Assembly (NCBI GenBank): GCA_005954745.1
Contig: CP040678.1
Span: 3,139,199 to 3,203,198 of the forward strand
DNA from: Halostella pelagica
GTDB taxonomy: Archaea > Halobacteriota > Halobacteria > Halobacteriales > Natronoarchaeaceae
DNA length: 64,000 nucleotides
Reading direction: 5' to 3'
Under the pieces are notes generated by a model that saw nothing but the letters and a program-made list of their open reading frames with translations, was not told where the DNA came from and made no database searches. Both the position numbers and the translations under genes were made by a program. Position 1 is the stretch's first letter; the number at the start of each line of letters is the position of its first letter. This document shows positions 43,460-52,688 of this stretch, in pieces.

Positions 43460-45222
43460 TATTCGGCGTCCGCCGGCGCGAGCAGTTCATCGAACGTCCG
43501 GCCGCCGTTCCGAAGACCGGCCAGCGACTCGGCCAGTTCGTCGACGTCGACGCGGGTCTGTTCAGTGGTGTCTCGTTCGCGGACTGTGACGGTCCCTTCT
43601 TCCAGAGTCTCGTAGTCGACCGTCACGCAAAACGGCGTGCCGACCTCGTCTTGCCTGCGGTAGCGTCGCCCGATCGCGCCGGAGTCGTCGTAGGTGACGT
43701 CCAAGCCGTTCTCCCGGAGTTCGGCGGCGATCTCTCTCGCACGCTCCGCCATGCCGTCTTTGTCCATCAGCGGGAAGACGCCGACCGTGGTCGGCGCGAC
43801 TTCGGCGTCGAGTTCGAGGTACGTTCGCTCCTCGCCGTCTACCTCGTCCTCGCGGTAGGCGTGAGCGATGACGGTGTAGACGACCCGGCCGACGCCGAAC
43901 GACGGTTCGACGACGTGGGGCGTGATGTGCTCGCCGGATTCGGTGACCTCCTCGACCGCGAAGCCAGTTCTCTCGGCCGGCACCACGTACTCGTCGCCGT
44001 CGACCTCGACGGAGACGGTGTCGCCGTCGAACGCGGTCCTGTCGCGCTCGGCTTTCGTCTCGAGCGCGTCGGCGATTTCGCCGGCTTGCCCGCCGAACTC
44101 CGGGCCGAGATAGCTCATGTCCGGGTCGACGGTTGCGCGTTCGACGGTCTTTGGCTCGTCGTACTGCTTGAACAGGGTGAACTCCTCGTCGGAGTACTCG
44201 CCGTGCTTCGAGAGGTCGTAGTCGCTACGGTAGGCGAGGCCGGCGAGTTCGAACCAGTCACCGTCTATCTCGGACTCGGCGTCCCAACAGTCGGCCGCGT
44301 AGTGGGCGCGTTCGCCCGGGAGGTGCTGGCGGAACCGGAACCGGTCCATGTCGACGCCGACCCGTTCGTACCACGGCTTGGCGACGCCGAGATAGTAGGC
44401 GACCCACTCGTTCGTGAGGATGCCGTCCTCGACCGCGTCGCCGACGGTCGTCTCGACGTAGTCGCCGTTTTCCTTGTTCTGCTCGCTGGCCGGATACAGC
44501 GTCACTTCGACGTCTTCGACCCGTTCGAGCGGCGGTTCGTCCTCCTCGGGGTCGATGAAATGCTCCAGTTCGGCCTGCGTGAACTCGCGCACCCGAATGA
44601 TCGAGTTCCGCGGGCTGATCTCGTTGCGGTACGCCTTGCCGATCTGGGTGACGCCGAACGGCAACTGGTTGCGCGCGTACTCCTTGAGGCGCGGGAACTC
44701 GACGAAGATGCCCTGGGCGGTCTCAGGCCGGAGATACCCCGGTTGCGAACTGCCGGGGCCGATGTTCGTCTCGAACATGAGATTGAAGTCCTGGACGGGT
44801 TCGCCCGCCAACTCCGTCCCGCAGTTCGGACAGACGAGGTCGTGTTCGGCGATCATCTCCTCGACTTCGGAGATGGGAACGGCCTCGGCGTCCTCGATGT
44901 CGGTCGCGTCCTCGACCAGATGGTCGGCTCGGTGGCTCTCGCCGCACTCGGGACACTCGACGAGCATGTCGTCGAACCCGTCGAGGTGGCCCGACGCCTC
45001 GAAGACCGGTTCGGGCATCACGGTCGGCGCGTCTATCTCCTGGTGGCCCTCCTGTACCGCGAACCGGTCCCGCCAGGCGTTCTCGACGTTGCTTTTCAGC
45101 GTCGCGCCCTGCGGACCGTACGTGTAGAACCCGGAGACGCCGCCGTACGCACCGTTCGACTGGAAGAAAAAGCCCCGGCGCTTCGCCAGTTCCACGACGC
45201 GCTCGCCGATGTCCTCAGTCAT
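43459..45222 (-). CDS. glyS: Glycyl-tRNA synthetase (alpha2, archaeal/eukaryotic type)
   Basis: A 587-residue class II synthetase. N-terminus LAKRRGFFFQSNGAYGGVSG then YTYGPQGATLKSNVE (motif 1 area), a zinc site CPECGESHRADH...CPNCGTEL, motif 2 AYRNEISPRNSIIRVREFTQ, motif 3 PSFGVGRVVYTVIAHAY, and a C-terminal anticodon-binding domain with GVFPLMDKDGMAERARE. Length and order are normal. Starts 8 bases inside the CBS gene and overlaps dolichol kinase by one, so all three are coupled. Confidence 0.97.
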   Translation of the reverse strand: MTEDIGERVVELAKRRGFFFQSNGAYGGVSGFYTYGPQGATLKSNVENAWRDRFAVQEGHQEIDAPTVMPEPVFEASGHLDGFDDMLVECPECGESHRADHLVEDATDIEDAEAVPISEVEEMIAEHDLVCPNCGTELAGEPVQDFNLMFETNIGPGSSQPGYLRPETAQGIFVEFPRLKEYARNQLPFGVTQIGKAYRNEISPRNSIIRVREFTQAELEHFIDPEEDEPPLERVEDVEVTLYPASEQNKENGDYVETTVGDAVEDGILTNEWVAYYLGVAKPWYERVGVDMDRFRFRQHLPGERAHYAADCWDAESEIDGDWFELAGLAYRSDYDLSKHGEYSDEEFTLFKQYDEPKTVERATVDPDMSYLGPEFGGQAGEIADALETKAERDRTAFDGDTVSVEVDGDEYVVPAERTGFAVEEVTESGEHITPHVVEPSFGVGRVVYTVIAHAYREDEVDGEERTYLELDAEVAPTTVGVFPLMDKDGMAERAREIAAELRENGLDVTYDDSGAIGRRYRRQDEVGTPFCVTVDYETLEEGTVTVRERDTTEQTRVDVDELAESLAGLRNGGRTFDELLAPADAE

Positions 45223-46066
45223 ACAGCGCCCCCAGCAGATCCACGTCGCGGACGATCCCCACCAGGTCGTCGCCGCTCACCAGCGGGATCTGCTCGATGT
45301 CGTTCGTGATCATCAACTGTGCCGCTTCCCTGGCGGTCTTTCCCGAGGTCACCGTCACGACATCGCCGGACATGAACTCCTTGACCGGACCTGCGGGGAT
45401 CTCCACGTTTCGGGTCGGCAGGTAGCGGTTGCCGACCGCCTTGATACCCTCCCAGGCCCAGTCGTCGTCCTCGTTGGCGATGCTGTCGCCCGTCTCCGCC
45501 TCGCCCTCGACGACCCGCGCGACGTCGAGTACGTCCACCTCCGTGATGACTCCCGTCATCGACCCCTCGTCGTCCAGCGCTATCGCGTAGGGGACGTTCG
45601 CGTAGTATATCTCGCGCTCGGCGACGTGAAGCGGGGTGCCGTCCCAGACGGTGTTCAGGTCCCGCGAGGCGAGTTCGCCGACGGTCCGGTCACCGTCGGC
45701 TTTCTCTTCTGCGATCGCGCGAATCACGTCCGTGACTGTGACGATCCCCTCTAACTGTCCGTCGACGACGGGGACTCTTCGCGCTCGTTCCGTCACCATC
45801 AGTTCGCTTACCTCTTCGAGACTGGCGTCCTGTGTCGTCGTCGAAACCTCGTTCAATAGGAGGGCGAGCTGGTCCTCGTCGGGAGTCTCGATGAGTGACT
45901 CGCGGGAGATGAGCCCGCGGTACTCCTCGCCGTCGTCCGTCTGTTTGAGAACCGGAACGGACGAAAACGACCGCTCTTGGAGGTACTCCAGTGCGTCGTC
46001 CCGAGTACCCGGAAGCTCAACGGTCACGACATCCGAGCGAGGTGTCATCGCGTCAGCGACGTTCAT
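45215..46066 (-). CDS. Four-CBS-domain protein
   Basis: A 283-residue protein made of four CBS motifs in two Bateman pairs (about 1-60, 68-125, 130-190, 220-283). Recurring signatures include DAMTPRSDVVTVELPGTRDD, ARRVPVVDGQLEGIVTVTDV, PYAIALDDEGSMTGVITEVD and IEQIPLVSGDDLVGIVRDVD. Such proteins bind adenosyl nucleotides (AMP, ATP, SAM) and sense energy or metabolite state. No fused effector domain. Located upstream of and overlapping glyS, so possibly linked to translation status (inference). Confidence 0.92.
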   Translation of the reverse strand: MNVADAMTPRSDVVTVELPGTRDDALEYLQERSFSSVPVLKQTDDGEEYRGLISRESLIETPDEDQLALLLNEVSTTTQDASLEEVSELMVTERARRVPVVDGQLEGIVTVTDVIRAIAEEKADGDRTVGELASRDLNTVWDGTPLHVAEREIYYANVPYAIALDDEGSMTGVITEVDVLDVARVVEGEAETGDSIANEDDDWAWEGIKAVGNRYLPTRNVEIPAGPVKEFMSGDVVTVTSGKTAREAAQLMITNDIEQIPLVSGDDLVGIVRDVDLLGALYD

Positions 46067-46143
46067 ACCCGCTGGGTAGGACTTCTCCCCTCTTGTACCC
46101 TACGAACCCCACGCTCCCGTCTCCCGCGGCGGCGACTGCAGTG

Positions 46144-46713
46144 CTATCTCTCCTCGTCGAGGTCGACGAGGCGGTCGGCCTCCGGGAAGAACTTCTCGTA
46201 GTCGTCGTGTTTGAACGAACCCAGATGGTCGCCTGACAGCGTCTCTGCGTGCGTGTACATCTCGTTTTCCTCCCGGGCGGTCCGGACGGCACCGTCGGCT
46301 CGGTAGCGCTGGAAGTTGGCCGCGATCAGGATCGAGGTTTCCATCTCCGGGTCGAGTAGCTGGGTCACGTGAAAGACTCGGCCTTCCGCTTCGGCGCGGA
46401 ACACGTCGAACGCGGGGAACTCACACGCTTCGACCGCTTCACGGAACGCCTCGGCCTGGTTGTCGGGAACGACGTGTACGAGCCCCCACCGGTCTCCCGG
46501 CCCGTCTTCCGGCGGTTCAGCCGCGGTGTCTACCGCTGTCACCGTCACGGTGTCCCATCCCTCGTCTTCGAGTTCTTCCGCCATCGCCTGCATGTCGTCA
46601 AGCGTCTGGCTCCACGCGTCCTTGTGGATCGGGACGCTCGCTTCCAGTTCCTCTTCGGAGCCGAGCGGCTGCGAATTGGAATCGTCATCTCTGGACTCGC
46701 CGGGTTCTCTCAT
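46144..46713 (-). CDS. Conserved haloarchaeal cytosolic protein, unknown function
   Basis: A 189-residue acidic protein, no membrane segment. A disordered start (1-25), then a compact alpha/beta domain: SQTLDDMQAMAEELEDEGWD, TVTVTAVDTAAEPP, WGLVHVVPDNQAEAFREAVE, FDVFRAEAEGRVFHVTQLLD, ILIAANFQRYRADG. No catalytic motif recognised. Lies between the CBS gene and a membrane protein gene on the same strand, so possibly in the same transcript region. Confidence 0.75.
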   Translation of the reverse strand: MREPGESRDDDSNSQPLGSEEELEASVPIHKDAWSQTLDDMQAMAEELEDEGWDTVTVTAVDTAAEPPEDGPGDRWGLVHVVPDNQAEAFREAVEACEFPAFDVFRAEAEGRVFHVTQLLDPEMETSILIAANFQRYRADGAVRTAREENEMYTHAETLSGDHLGSFKHDDYEKFFPEADRLVDLDEER

Positions 46714-46776
46714 ACTCGTTCGTGATGATGGACCGGTGTAAGCTTTTCTGACTGCTGAAGAACTCGCGCGCCGCCG

Positions 46777-47187
46777 TTACCCGCCGACGCCGAAAACGAA
46801 CTCCATCGCCATCGACGCCCCGAGGACAGCGAGGGAACTGAGAAACACCCGCGCACCGCCGCTCCAGCGCTCGTCATGACGGACGGCGAGGTCGTCCGGC
46901 AGTGCGGTCCGCGTCGCTTGCTCGAAGCGTGATTCGGTCTCTGGTTTCTCTTCTCCCCCGTCAGTATCGTAATCCTTCCAGGCGGCTCTCGGGCGGAGTT
47001 TCAGCGTTCCGATTCCGAACAGCAACAGGCCGAGGAAAAACAGCCAGTATTTCACGCCCGTCCATCCCCAGCCGAGCGGAAGACACAGTACTGTACCGAT
47101 AACGAACACAACGGCGGCTAGCGAGACGGCGTATACGATGCCGTCGACGCCCCGTCGCAACCGGAGCGAGATGCCGCCGGCGCTCAT
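46777..47187 (-). CDS. Small membrane protein downstream of ABC operon
   Basis: A 136-residue protein with about three membrane helices: IVYAVSLAAVVFVIGTVLCL (12-33), TGVKYWLFFLGLLLFGIGTL (43-62) and ARVFLSSLAVLGASMAMEF near the C-terminus, separated by a charged cytosolic loop (about 65-108). Start ATG 47187 coincides with the last base of the ABC ATPase stop, so it is translated from the peptide-transporter operon. Family unknown. Confidence 0.75.
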   Translation of the reverse strand: MSAGGISLRLRRGVDGIVYAVSLAAVVFVIGTVLCLPLGWGWTGVKYWLFFLGLLLFGIGTLKLRPRAAWKDYDTDGGEEKPETESRFEQATRTALPDDLAVRHDERWSGGARVFLSSLAVLGASMAMEFVFGVGG

Positions 47188-48758
47188 TACTGCTGCATCT
47201 CCGTCCGATATTCACCGGGGGACACGTACTCGTTTTTGTGTCGGTGGCACCGACTCTCGCGGCCGCTCTCGCTCACCTCGTGCGCTTCGGGATACTCGGC
47301 GTCGCACTCGCTCCCGAACTGTTCGTTGAGATACTCACCGGCGGCCTCTTCGTCGCCGTCCGCAACCATGCTCGCCGCCTCGCTGACGTGCGTCTGGACC
47401 TCCGGCGGTACGTCGAGATCACCGAACAGTTCCTCGACGATCTCGTCGATGCTGGCGAACCGTGTGTCGAATGCGAGGAACTCCTTGACGCGCTCGACGG
47501 TCGTCCGTTCGGCACGGGAGCGCTCCCGAAGTACCTCTCGGAACACCTCGATAGCCGTCCACACCTCCATGTCTATATCCCGGAACTCCTCCGGTCGGAT
47601 CTTCATGGGACAGCGCGTCGAGAACGGGCAACCGGACGGCGGGTCCCGCGGGCTCGGCGGCGTACCGCGGAGTGTGATCCGGTCTTTTTCCAGGGTGGGA
47701 TCCGGCTCCGGGATCGCGGACAGTAGCGAGTGCGTGTACGGGTTCCCCGGACTCTCGAACATCTCCTCCGTCTCGCCCAGTTCCATGATGTTGCCGAGAT
47801 ACATGACTGCGACGCGGTCACAGATGTGCCGGACGACGGAGAGGTCGTGGGCGATAAAGAGATACGTCAGCCCGAACTTGTCCTGTAGGTCCTCGAGCAG
47901 ATTGAGTATCTTCGCCTGCACGGAGGCGTCCAGCGCGGAGACTGGCTCGTCGAGGACGACGAAATCCGGCTCTAGCGACAGCGCCCGGGCGATACCGACT
48001 CGCTGTTTCTGCCCGCCGCTGAACTGGTGCGGGTAGCGGTAGTAGTGTTCCTCCTGGAGGCCGACCGTCTCCAGGAGCTCTCGCACCCGCCGTCGCCGGA
48101 TCTGGTTTCTCGACTTGTGGACCGTCACGTCGACGGTAACGCCGCCGCCGCTCTCGGTCACGTTGATCGTCAGCTCCGAACTGTCTATCGGCGCGCTCTC
48201 GCGGAGATGGACGAGTTCGGCTTCCGGGGTTACGACGATGTCGCTGTCCTCGTATTTCGCCTCCGCGACGTGACGAGCCATCTCACCGTTGACCGTCACT
48301 TCGGACGCGTCGGCGTTCTGGACGCCGACCTCGAACGTGGGCCAGTTGTGAACTTCGAGCGGTTCTCGAACTATCTCCCCGACCGTCATTCGGTTGTTGA
48401 GGCTGGAGTCGGGGTCCTGAAACACCATCTGGACGTTCCGGCGCCACTGTTTCAGCTCTTTCCCGTCCAGCGTCGTGATATCGGTGCCGGCGTACGCGAC
48501 CTCACCGGCGGTTGCGGACTCTAGCTGGACGAGCGTCCGTCCCAGGGTCGTCTTTCCGCACCCGCTCTCGCCCACGAGACCGAGCGTCTCCCCGCGTTCG
48601 ATGGTGAACGAGACGTCGTCGACGGCCTTGACCGGGTTCCCACCTAACAGGCCACCTTCCTTGCCGTAGTACGTTTTCAGGCCGTTCACGTCGACGAGGG
48701 TGTCCTGCTTGCTATCCTGTACGGTCGTCTCCTGGTCTCCGTATGCTTGCTTACTCAT
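47187..48758 (-). CDS. Dpp/Opp-type ABC transporter ATPase (DppF/OppF-like)
   Basis: A 523-residue ATPase of a peptide/solute importer. Walker A GESGCGKT (63-70), Q-loop FQDPDSSL (Q114), signature FSGGQKQR (246-253), Walker [12 protein letters not shown] (267-277), H-loop FIAHDLSVV. Between Q-loop and signature an extra stretch of roughly 80 residues (about 140-218; Val/Thr/Glu-rich, [20 protein letters not shown]) is inserted. After the oligopeptide-transporter C-terminal motif ([14 protein letters not shown]) a helical extension of about 120 residues ends with a cysteine/histidine cluster. Last ATPase of the operon, overlapping the previous gene by 8 bases. Confidence 0.94.
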   Translation of the reverse strand: MSKQAYGDQETTVQDSKQDTLVDVNGLKTYYGKEGGLLGGNPVKAVDDVSFTIERGETLGLVGESGCGKTTLGRTLVQLESATAGEVAYAGTDITTLDGKELKQWRRNVQMVFQDPDSSLNNRMTVGEIVREPLEVHNWPTFEVGVQNADASEVTVNGEMARHVAEAKYEDSDIVVTPEAELVHLRESAPIDSSELTINVTESGGGVTVDVTVHKSRNQIRRRRVRELLETVGLQEEHYYRYPHQFSGGQKQRVGIARALSLEPDFVVLDEPVSALDASVQAKILNLLEDLQDKFGLTYLFIAHDLSVVRHICDRVAVMYLGNIMELGETEEMFESPGNPYTHSLLSAIPEPDPTLEKDRITLRGTPPSPRDPPSGCPFSTRCPMKIRPEEFRDIDMEVWTAIEVFREVLRERSRAERTTVERVKEFLAFDTRFASIDEIVEELFGDLDVPPEVQTHVSEAASMVADGDEEAAGEYLNEQFGSECDAEYPEAHEVSESGRESRCHRHKNEYVSPGEYRTEMQQ

Positions 48759-49989
48759 CCGTTCCCACCTCGGTGTCGTCTCCCCGACGCTGATGCTCCG
48801 TTACCGCCTCGATTCGACTGGCGTCCTCCGGGTAGAGCAGACACGCCGCAGTGTGTTCTTTCTCCCCTTCGCCGACGGACACCTGTTCAGGGTGAACAGA
48901 CGTGCACTCGTCGAACGCCTTCGGACACCGCGGTGCGAACCGGCACTGCGACGCCGGTTCGTTCGGCGTCGGCACGTCGCCCTCGATCGTCGACAAGCGG
49001 TCGCCGCCCGGGTTCCGTCCCGGAATAGACGAAAGCAGCCCTTGCGTGTAGGGATGTCGCGGGTTCTCGAACATCTCGACTACGGGCGCTTTCTCGACGA
49101 CTTCGCCGGCGTACATCACGTTGACGCGCTCAGCGACCTCCGCGATGACGCCCATGTCGTGGGTGATGAACATGATCCCCAGGTCGTGTTCCTCCTGCAG
49201 TTCGGACAGGAGGTCGAGTATCTGCGCCTGGATGGTGACGTCGAGCGCCGTCGTCGGTTCGTCGCAGATCAGCACGTTCGGGTCGCAGGCTAACGCCGTC
49301 GCGATGACTGCCCGCTGGCGCATCCCTCCCGAGAACTGGTGCGGGTACTCTTTGAGCCGTCGGTTGGCGTCCGGGATCCCGACTGCTTCCAGCAGGTTCG
49401 CGGCCTCTTCGGTCGCCTCACTGCCGCGTAGTCCCTGATGGAGTCGAAGCGACTCCTTGATCTGGTTTCCGACGGTGTAGACCGGATTCAGGCTGGTCAG
49501 CGGGTCCTGAAACACCATCGCGATGTCGCCGCCGCGGACGGAGTGAACCGCGTCGTCGGGCGCTTTCGCGAGATCAATGTACCCTTCTTCGACGGTCACG
49601 TTGTCGCCGCTTCCTTCGGACTCAGCGAGGGCGATGAAGGTCTCGCTGTCGGGTTCGCTGATCGTCTCGCCCGGCGCTACCTCGACCGTCTTGTCCGGGT
49701 ACTCCCGAGCTAACCGTTCGACGGTACTGGGGTGACTGTACCGGATACTGCTTCCATCGAGAACGTGTCCGGGTTCCTCGACCAGACCCATGATAGAGCG
49801 CGCGGTGACGCTCTTTCCGGACCCGCTCTCTCCGACGATACCGAGCGTCTCGCCGCGTTCGATGTCGAAGGAGATGTCATCGACCGCACGGATCGTCTCC
49901 TTGTCTGTGAAGAACGCCGTCTGGAGGTTCTCGATCGACAGGATCGGATAGCTGTTGTCCGGGCCGACCCCGTAGGCGACTTGGCTCAT
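48751..49989 (-). CDS. Dpp/Opp-type ABC transporter ATPase (DppD/OppD-like)
   Basis: A 412-residue ATPase. Walker A GESGSGKS (53-60), Q-loop [12 protein letters not shown] (Q161), signature FSGGMRQR (219-226), Walker [13 protein letters not shown] (239-250), H-loop FITHDMGV, and the C-terminal oligopeptide motif [16 protein letters not shown]. Walker A to Q-loop spans about 100 residues instead of the usual 55-60, because an acidic segment (about 80-130) is inserted. Pairs with the ATPase at 47187. Overlaps the permease gene by 4 bases. Confidence 0.95.
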   Translation of the reverse strand: MSQVAYGVGPDNSYPILSIENLQTAFFTDKETIRAVDDISFDIERGETLGIVGESGSGKSVTARSIMGLVEEPGHVLDGSSIRYSHPSTVERLAREYPDKTVEVAPGETISEPDSETFIALAESEGSGDNVTVEEGYIDLAKAPDDAVHSVRGGDIAMVFQDPLTSLNPVYTVGNQIKESLRLHQGLRGSEATEEAANLLEAVGIPDANRRLKEYPHQFSGGMRQRAVIATALACDPNVLICDEPTTALDVTIQAQILDLLSELQEEHDLGIMFITHDMGVIAEVAERVNVMYAGEVVEKAPVVEMFENPRHPYTQGLLSSIPGRNPGGDRLSTIEGDVPTPNEPASQCRFAPRCPKAFDECTSVHPEQVSVGEGEKEHTAACLLYPEDASRIEAVTEHQRRGDDTEVGTDE

Positions 49990-51515
49990 GCGCCACCTCC
50001 TGCCGCGGCGGCCTCACCGCCGCTGCCGGTGTCGCTCTGTGGGTCGATCGCGTCGCGGATGCCGTCGCCCAGAGCGTTAAACGCAGTCACGACGATGACG
50101 ATCAGTAACCCCGGCACGATGGAGATGTGCCAGGAGTCGGTCGCGATGTACGACTGTCCGAGGTCGATGGCGCGGCCCCACTCCGGAGTCGGCGGCGTGA
50201 TGCCGAGACCGAGGAAGGACAGCCCGGAGACGGAGATGATGATGCCCCCGAGCGTCATCGATCCGTAGATGAGCATGTAACCGACCACGTACGGAGCCAT
50301 GTGTTTTCGCATGATCCGTCGCGGAGTCTGGCCGTAGCTCTTTGCGGCGTCCACCCACTCCTCTTGAACGACCTGGAGCGAGGGGCCACGGATGGCGCGC
50401 CACATTGCGGGCCACCCCCAACTCCCAAGCAGCAATGCCAGGAGTAAGCCGCCGTTGTATATGTCCGCTATCCACGTCCCCCTGAGTATCACCACCGCCC
50501 CTATCAGTACGAGCAGGCGCGGCATCGCCTGGATGGAGTCACTCAGTATCACCGCCCCGAGGTCGACTGCACCCTTGTAGTAGGCGGACACCATCGCCAG
50601 TGAGAACGCGATCACCGATGAAATGCCGAGCGCGAGCAGGCCGATGAACAGCGAGACCCGCGACCCGGCCGCGAGGAACGTAAAGAGGTCCTTCCCGTTC
50701 GGTAACGTCCCGAACGGATGGAACCGGTCGTAATCGTCGTAGGTTCCGATACCGTGGTTCCCATTGCTTCCGCCGCCACGGGAGCGGGAGCCGAGATTTG
50801 CGTTGCCGACCAGCGTCGACCGCACTTCGCCGCTTTCCTGGTCGAGATATTTGGTCTCGTAGCTGTACGGTTCCTGGATGTTCTCTTCGACTACCGTGGG
50901 TCCGAGCGCCGGAGCGAACATCGCCATCATGAAGAACATCGCAATGACGACGAAGCCGAACTGTCCCCAGCGGTGGGTACGCATCCGGTCGATCATGTCG
51001 TCGGCCGGCGTCCAGTCCGCGTAGCGGTAGTGATTGCGGAAGACGAGATACCCCTTCCAGAACCAGGCCAGACAGGCGAACGCGTACAGGTAGATGAGCG
51101 TGACCCGAATAGCCCACGCGATGGCGGCCGGCAGGCCGAGGAAAGTGCCTTCCCAGCGCCAGAACTCTACCGTGAACCCGGCTATATCGGCTGCGAACTG
51201 CTGTCCGCCCGGAACACGGTGTCCGCGGTTCGGAATCACGTCTCGGGACAGCAGCGTGGGTATCTCCGCGAGACGGTCACCGACGCTCGCGAGCACCGAC
51301 CCGACTGGTTCGAACAGGGCGAGAAGCGGGAGACCGAACAGTCGGTCAGCGATCGTTTGCCACGGCGGGAGTTCCATCATCGCGCCGAATAGCGCACCGA
51401 CCTGTAACGCAACGAGCACACCGAGGACTGCGAGCCATCGGAGAGCCGGTTCCGGATTATTCCGGATACGGTCGAGCAACGGTGCGTCGTCTTCGATGGA
51501 TGTTCGTTCACTCAT
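49986..51515 (-). CDS. ABC transporter permease (DppC-like), long haloarchaeal form
   Basis: A 509-residue permease, against about 300 in bacteria. Extra N-terminal membrane segments (WLAVLGVLVALQVGALFGAM; AIAWAIRVTLIYLYAFACL) precede the standard core. An extracellular loop contains a Gly/Asn-rich segment (SRSRGGGSNGNHGIGTYDDY) before the FGTLPNGKDLFTFLAAGSR motif. The EAA loop EEWVDAAKSYGQTPRRIMRK contacts the ATPases. The C-terminus is Gly/Ala-rich. Forms the channel with the permease at 51518, three bases upstream. Confidence 0.93.
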   Translation of the reverse strand: MSERTSIEDDAPLLDRIRNNPEPALRWLAVLGVLVALQVGALFGAMMELPPWQTIADRLFGLPLLALFEPVGSVLASVGDRLAEIPTLLSRDVIPNRGHRVPGGQQFAADIAGFTVEFWRWEGTFLGLPAAIAWAIRVTLIYLYAFACLAWFWKGYLVFRNHYRYADWTPADDMIDRMRTHRWGQFGFVVIAMFFMMAMFAPALGPTVVEENIQEPYSYETKYLDQESGEVRSTLVGNANLGSRSRGGGSNGNHGIGTYDDYDRFHPFGTLPNGKDLFTFLAAGSRVSLFIGLLALGISSVIAFSLAMVSAYYKGAVDLGAVILSDSIQAMPRLLVLIGAVVILRGTWIADIYNGGLLLALLLGSWGWPAMWRAIRGPSLQVVQEEWVDAAKSYGQTPRRIMRKHMAPYVVGYMLIYGSMTLGGIIISVSGLSFLGLGITPPTPEWGRAIDLGQSYIATDSWHISIVPGLLIVIVVTAFNALGDGIRDAIDPQSDTGSGGEAAAAGGGA

Positions 51516-51517
51516 TA

Positions 51518-52558
51518 TTACTCACCCTCGTATCCGACTCGCGGATCGATGATCGTGTACAGGAAGTCTTGCATTATGTTGATAAATACCAGTAATAGGA
51601 TGAAGATGAACATTAGCGCCCCGGCTACGGGCATATCACCTTCGGTTAGTGCGTCGAAGAACAACTTCCCGATGCCGTTTATCGCCATCACCGTCTCGAC
51701 GAGGACGGATCCGCCAAGCAACAGGCCTGCCTCGCCGGTGATGACCGGCACGAGAGGGATGAGTGCGTTCCGGAACATGTGTTTCCAGACCAGAGACCGG
51801 CCCGAAACGCCTTTCGCCTTCGCCATCTCGACGTAGTTCGAGTGTTTCGTCTCCAGCATCGCAGTTCGGCTGATCCGCATCTCGTTACCCATCGACGCGG
51901 AGCCGAGAACGACCGCAGCGGGGAGGATCTGCTTCGTCGCCCTCGCCCACTCCATCGGTTGTATTTGACCGGCCTGGAGGTTCGTCCAGGCAGTGTGGAA
52001 GTACTTGGTTCCGATAACCTGCGGAGTGTCAACGAGGAACGTCTTCCAACTGAAACCGAACAGTATGTCCTCGGACCTGGACAGACCGACCAGCAGGATC
52101 ACCGCCAGCCAGAAGTTCGGCATGGCGCGCCAGACGATCCCGCCGAACGACGCGAAGTAGTCGCCGGCCGTGTTCGGGTTCAGCCCCGCGTAGAAACCGA
52201 GCGGAATCCCGATGAAAAGCGGGATCAGGATGGCCCAAAAGCCCATCCAGACCGTTCGCGGCGCGCGCGATTTGATAAGTTCGATAGTGTCCGTGTTGGT
52301 CTCGACGACCCATGACTGGCCCAGATCGAACGTGACCATGTCCCAGAGGAAATCGAAGTACTGTTGCCAGAGCGGCTGATTCAACCCGAGTTGGCGCCGC
52401 ATCCGTTCCATGTCATCCGGATTCGCCTGTGTTCCGAACACGGCGGATACGGGGTCGATCGGCCCCATTCGGATAGCGATGAACGTCACCGTCGTTCCGA
52501 ATAGGATGACGGGGATGGACAGGACCAATCGTTTTGCGAAGTAAGACCAGCGGCTCAT
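51518..52558 (-). CDS. ABC transporter permease (DppB-like)
   Basis: A 346-residue permease with six membrane helices. The opening YFAKRLVLSIPVILFGTTVT and the following IRMGPIDPVSAVFG are typical of DppB/OppB, and the EAA loop NYVEMAKAKGVSGRSLVWKH is intact. C-terminal helix FIFILLLVFINIMQDFLYTI then DPRVGYEG. Length normal. Separated from the binding-protein gene by a 130-bp AT-rich spacer with a T-run, and only 2 bp from the next permease. Confidence 0.95.
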   Translation of the reverse strand: MSRWSYFAKRLVLSIPVILFGTTVTFIAIRMGPIDPVSAVFGTQANPDDMERMRRQLGLNQPLWQQYFDFLWDMVTFDLGQSWVVETNTDTIELIKSRAPRTVWMGFWAILIPLFIGIPLGFYAGLNPNTAGDYFASFGGIVWRAMPNFWLAVILLVGLSRSEDILFGFSWKTFLVDTPQVIGTKYFHTAWTNLQAGQIQPMEWARATKQILPAAVVLGSASMGNEMRISRTAMLETKHSNYVEMAKAKGVSGRSLVWKHMFRNALIPLVPVITGEAGLLLGGSVLVETVMAINGIGKLFFDALTEGDMPVAGALMFIFILLLVFINIMQDFLYTIIDPRVGYEGE

Positions 52559-52659
52559 AGTCTCTCACCGCCGTCTGCGTTGGATCTATTCATCATTAAT
52601 TGCGTTTATCTTTCATGCATTATTTGCGTTCCGCTTCGAGTTGAGGACCAGCACTACCG

Positions 52660-52688
52660 TGTACTAAAAAACCCTCGGTGGGGCGGTA
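52660..52688 (-). terminator. Intercistronic T-run behind the binding-protein gene
   Basis: On the minus strand, directly after the binding-protein stop, GC-rich CCGCCCCACCGAGGG runs into TTTTTT (52671-52666). Archaeal termination needs only a U-run, so partial termination here would yield excess binding protein over permeases. Inferred from sequence only. Confidence 0.5.

Noticed and set aside
43399..45309. 636-codon open frame on the plus strand over glyS and dolichol kinase
   Set aside because: Antisense shadow of glyS in GC-rich DNA; composition is low-complexity Val/Asp/Arg/Leu, no motifs, while the minus strand gives a perfect glycyl-tRNA synthetase.
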